A stretch of 44,663 nucleotides of DNA from Chloroflexota bacterium. Its GTDB lineage: Bacteria > Chloroflexota > Dehalococcoidia > Lucifugimonadales > Lucifugimonadaceae. The translations under genes were made by a program, and so were the position numbers. The first letter of the stretch is position 1; every line of letters starts with the position of its first letter. Below are positions 42,715 through 44,663 of the stretch, piece by piece. Location: the NCBI GenBank assembly GCA_018650185.1, contig JABIGL010000141.1, forward strand, positions 1 through 44,663, read 5' to 3'. Under the pieces are notes generated by a model. It worked only from the letters and a program-made list of their open reading frames with translations, was not told the origin of the DNA and ran no database searches.

Positions 42715-43563
42715 TTAGCTAACGGGAACCAGGTCAATCTCCGGGACTTCGGCGATGATGCCGCGCTCCGCTGCCATCTGGAATAGCGTCTCAAGAGCCT
42801 TCCGACCCTCATCTCCCATGTCCACCGTGTCCTGGTTGACGTACATCCGTACAAACTTGCGGGCGTCTTCTTTCTCAATGCCCCGTCCGTACTGCAACGC
42901 GTAATCCAGCGCGTCATCTTCATTGGTACGTGCGAAAACGATTGCATCGTGCAACGCCTGGGCAACGGCCAACTGCTCCGCATCGCCCATCCGGCGGTGG
43001 ACACAGTCGAGACCGAGCGGAATTGGCAGGCTGGTAGATGTAAACCATTCGACTCCCAGATCCAGGACCTTGTGATAGCCCTGTCGTTCGTACAGGATCT
43101 GGCCCTCGTGGAGAAGAATTCCGGCATCAACAGTTCCGTCGTCGACAGCGCCGCCGACGGCGTCAAAGTCCAGGAACACCGGTGTGAACGGTACGTCCAC
43201 GAATATCTGCAACAACAGGTAGGAAGTGGTGAACTCACCCGGGATACCGATCTTCTTACCGGAGAGATCCGATGGCGTCATTTCGGTCCGGGAGACGATC
43301 ACCGGCCCGTAGTTGCGCCCGATAGATGCGCCACATGCCATGATCCGGTACTTATCAGCGATCTGCGGGTACTGGGCCGCGGAGATCGCTGTTACGTCAA
43401 GGTCTCCGGTGACGGCACGGTTGTTGAGTGACTCAATGTCCTCCATAACGTGCTGAATTTCGCGCCCGGGCACGGTGATGTGCTCGTGCGCCAGCGCGTA
43501 GAACATGAACGCATCGTCTGCGTCCGGGCTGTGGCCGATCGAAAGTGGCCTGCGGTCTGTCAT
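42715..43563 (-). CDS. mqnD: 1,4-dihydroxy-6-naphthoate synthase (futalosine menaquinone pathway)
   Basis: A 282-residue protein of the MqnA/MqnD family with a periplasmic-binding-protein-like fold but no signal peptide. The start region IGHSPDADDAFMFYAL is the MqnD form (SPxxxDxFxFxAL). Other marks are DLDVTAISAAQYP, GKKIGIPGEFTTSYLLLQI and DAGILLHEGQILYE. It converts cyclic dehypoxanthinyl-futalosine to 1,4-dihydroxy-6-naphthoate. It lies 48 bases downstream of the mqnC gene that makes its substrate, with AGAGG before the ATG, so the pair is one operon. Confidence 0.92.
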   Translation of the reverse strand: MTDRRPLSIGHSPDADDAFMFYALAHEHITVPGREIQHVMEDIESLNNRAVTGDLDVTAISAAQYPQIADKYRIMACGASIGRNYGPVIVSRTEMTPSDLSGKKIGIPGEFTTSYLLLQIFVDVPFTPVFLDFDAVGGAVDDGTVDAGILLHEGQILYERQGYHKVLDLGVEWFTSTSLPIPLGLDCVHRRMGDAEQLAVAQALHDAIVFARTNEDDALDYALQYGRGIEKEDARKFVRMYVNQDTVDMGDEGRKALETLFQMAAERGIIAEVPEIDLVPVS

Positions 43564-43611
43564 TAGTTAATTTCCTCTTTGCGGTTTGTTTGGTTTGGAT
43601 GAACGGGCTTA

Positions 43612-44663
43612 TCAGCCGGAAATAACGGTTAAGGGGGCGGAGCTCGCCTCGTCCGACACGTGATCGTCGAACTGCTCGAGAACGTCGTACTCGGTGGTCC
43701 GTTGGGCGGGCGTAAACCCGGCGTCCGAGATCACGTTCTTGACCTCATTCACCGTGGTCCGGTTGTAGAAGCCTGCTGCCTGCATGACGTTCTCGTCGAA
43801 CAGCGTTCCGCCAAAATCGTCGGCACCAAAATGCAGGGCGACCTGGCCGGTCTTACGACCCTCTGAGAACCATGACGCCTGTATGTGCTGGACGTTGTCC
43901 AGGAATATCCGAGATAGGGCGATCGCACGCAGATATTCGTTCGGACCGGACTCGGTCTTCACCTTCTGCGCGAGCCCGGTGTTGTCCCGTTTGTAGCTCC
44001 ATGGGATGAACGCCGTAAATCCGGGCTGGCCGATGGCGTCAGCCTTGTCCTGAACGCCACGGATATGTCCGAGACTCTCCACAATTTCTTGAGGCGTCTC
44101 GATGTGGCCGTACATCATCGTTGCCGTAGTACGGAGGCCGATGGCGTGCGCCTCTTCGTGGACGCGTGTCCAGTCGTCGACCGTACCCTTCGGACGGAAG
44201 CGGCTGATTTCCGCCTTCACCTTGTTGGACAGGATTTCCGAACCGCCCCCTGGTAACGAGCGATAACCTGCGTCTTTCAGCGCCTGAAGTACCTCACGAA
44301 TCGATTTCCCGGACACGTCCGTCATCTTCATGATCTCGGGTGCAGAGAAGAAATGCGGAGTGACCTCCGGGTACAGGCGAACGGTCTCGCTCACCATCTC
44401 GACGTAGTAGTCGAGCGGCAACGCACCGTTAAGACCACCCTGCATCAGTACCGTCGTCACGCCCTTGGAGGTGGCGAGACTGATCTGGTCCATCATCTGC
44501 GCAACGGTGAATGTATACGCGTCCTCGTGCTCCGGATCAGCCCGGTAGAAAGCGCAGAACGTGCAGTAAGCGTCACAGACGTTGGTGTAGTTCAGGTTGG
44601 TGTCGACCACAAAGGTCACGCGCCGTTCCGGGTTATGTCGGTAGCGCACCTGCTGCGCCAGAG
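43612..44663 (-). CDS. mqnC: cyclic dehypoxanthinyl-futalosine synthase, partial (5' end outside window)
   Basis: About 350 residues of a radical SAM enzyme. The frame is open to the right edge: LAQQVRYRHNPER precedes an internal GTG, so the true start lies outside and some 20-30 residues are missing. The iron-sulfur cluster motif is CDAYCTFCAFYR. Family marks are FVVDTNLNYTNVC, MQGGLNGALPLDYY, SLPGGGSEIL and the C-terminal HFGADDFGGTLFDENV. It cyclises dehypoxanthine futalosine in menaquinone synthesis. GGLNG with PGGGSEIL points to MqnC rather than MqnE. Menaquinone fits an aerobic respiratory chain ending in the oxidase at the left of the window. Confidence 0.93.
   Translation of the reverse strand, partial: LAQQVRYRHNPERRVTFVVDTNLNYTNVCDAYCTFCAFYRADPEHEDAYTFTVAQMMDQISLATSKGVTTVLMQGGLNGALPLDYYVEMVSETVRLYPEVTPHFFSAPEIMKMTDVSGKSIREVLQALKDAGYRSLPGGGSEILSNKVKAEISRFRPKGTVDDWTRVHEEAHAIGLRTTATMMYGHIETPQEIVESLGHIRGVQDKADAIGQPGFTAFIPWSYKRDNTGLAQKVKTESGPNEYLRAIALSRIFLDNVQHIQASWFSEGRKTGQVALHFGADDFGGTLFDENVMQAAGFYNRTTVNEVKNVISDAGFTPAQRTTEYDVLEQFDDHVSDEASSAPLTVISG

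Overview
The window reads as a chromosomal segment of an aerobic, probably marine, member of Chloroflexota. The gene set resembles the SAR202 / Dehalococcoidia-related lineages. This assignment is inference: it rests on closely related enolase-superfamily paralogs beside a luciferase-like flavin monooxygenase, a futalosine-type menaquinone pathway, a caa3/aa3-type oxidase, many GTG and TTG starts, and PT-rich lipoproteins. No 16S rRNA, tRNA, insertion sequence or CRISPR array was seen.

Left part (1-8.4 kb). A minus-strand cytochrome c oxidase operon runs coxII-coxI-coxIV-coxIII, with coxIII leaving the left edge. Upstream of it lie a PAS-LuxR regulator and a divergent membrane-tethered cytochrome c, the likely electron donor. 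Next come a carboxymuconolactone-decarboxylase-family protein and a two-gene operon: a conserved 343-residue protein of unknown function and a UGSC-family selenoprotein. The selenoprotein is split by an in-frame UGA that is followed by a bacterial-SECIS-like hairpin. A small zinc-ribbon protein and a DUF427 protein follow on the plus strand.

Middle part (8.5-31 kb). A pseudokinase fused to about 14 Kelch repeats is followed directly by a PAS-GAF-GAF-GAF histidine kinase and an unusual P-loop protein. A giant lipoprotein with carboxypeptidase-regulatory-like repeats converges on an Ig-like secreted protein. Then come a small membrane protein, an O-antigen-ligase-like/TPR protein, a second membrane histidine kinase with a stand-alone receiver, an orphan mraZ and a membrane-anchored coiled-coil protein. 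This part looks devoted to sensing and the cell surface.

Right part (31-44.7 kb). A minus-strand block encodes a GH51 arabinofuranosidase, a luciferase-like monooxygenase, an MFS transporter, an LDH2-family dehydrogenase and two tandem enolase-superfamily dehydratases with matching promoters. A decayed fragment of a sulfite-oxidase-like molybdoenzyme sits inside the block. A divergent NAD-dependent epimerase/uronate-dehydrogenase-like gene lies at its head. Together they suggest uptake and oxidation of plant- or algal-type sugars and sugar acids. A lipoprotein, a CheX-like protein, and mqnD and mqnC (menaquinone via futalosine) close the window. MqnC leaves the right edge.
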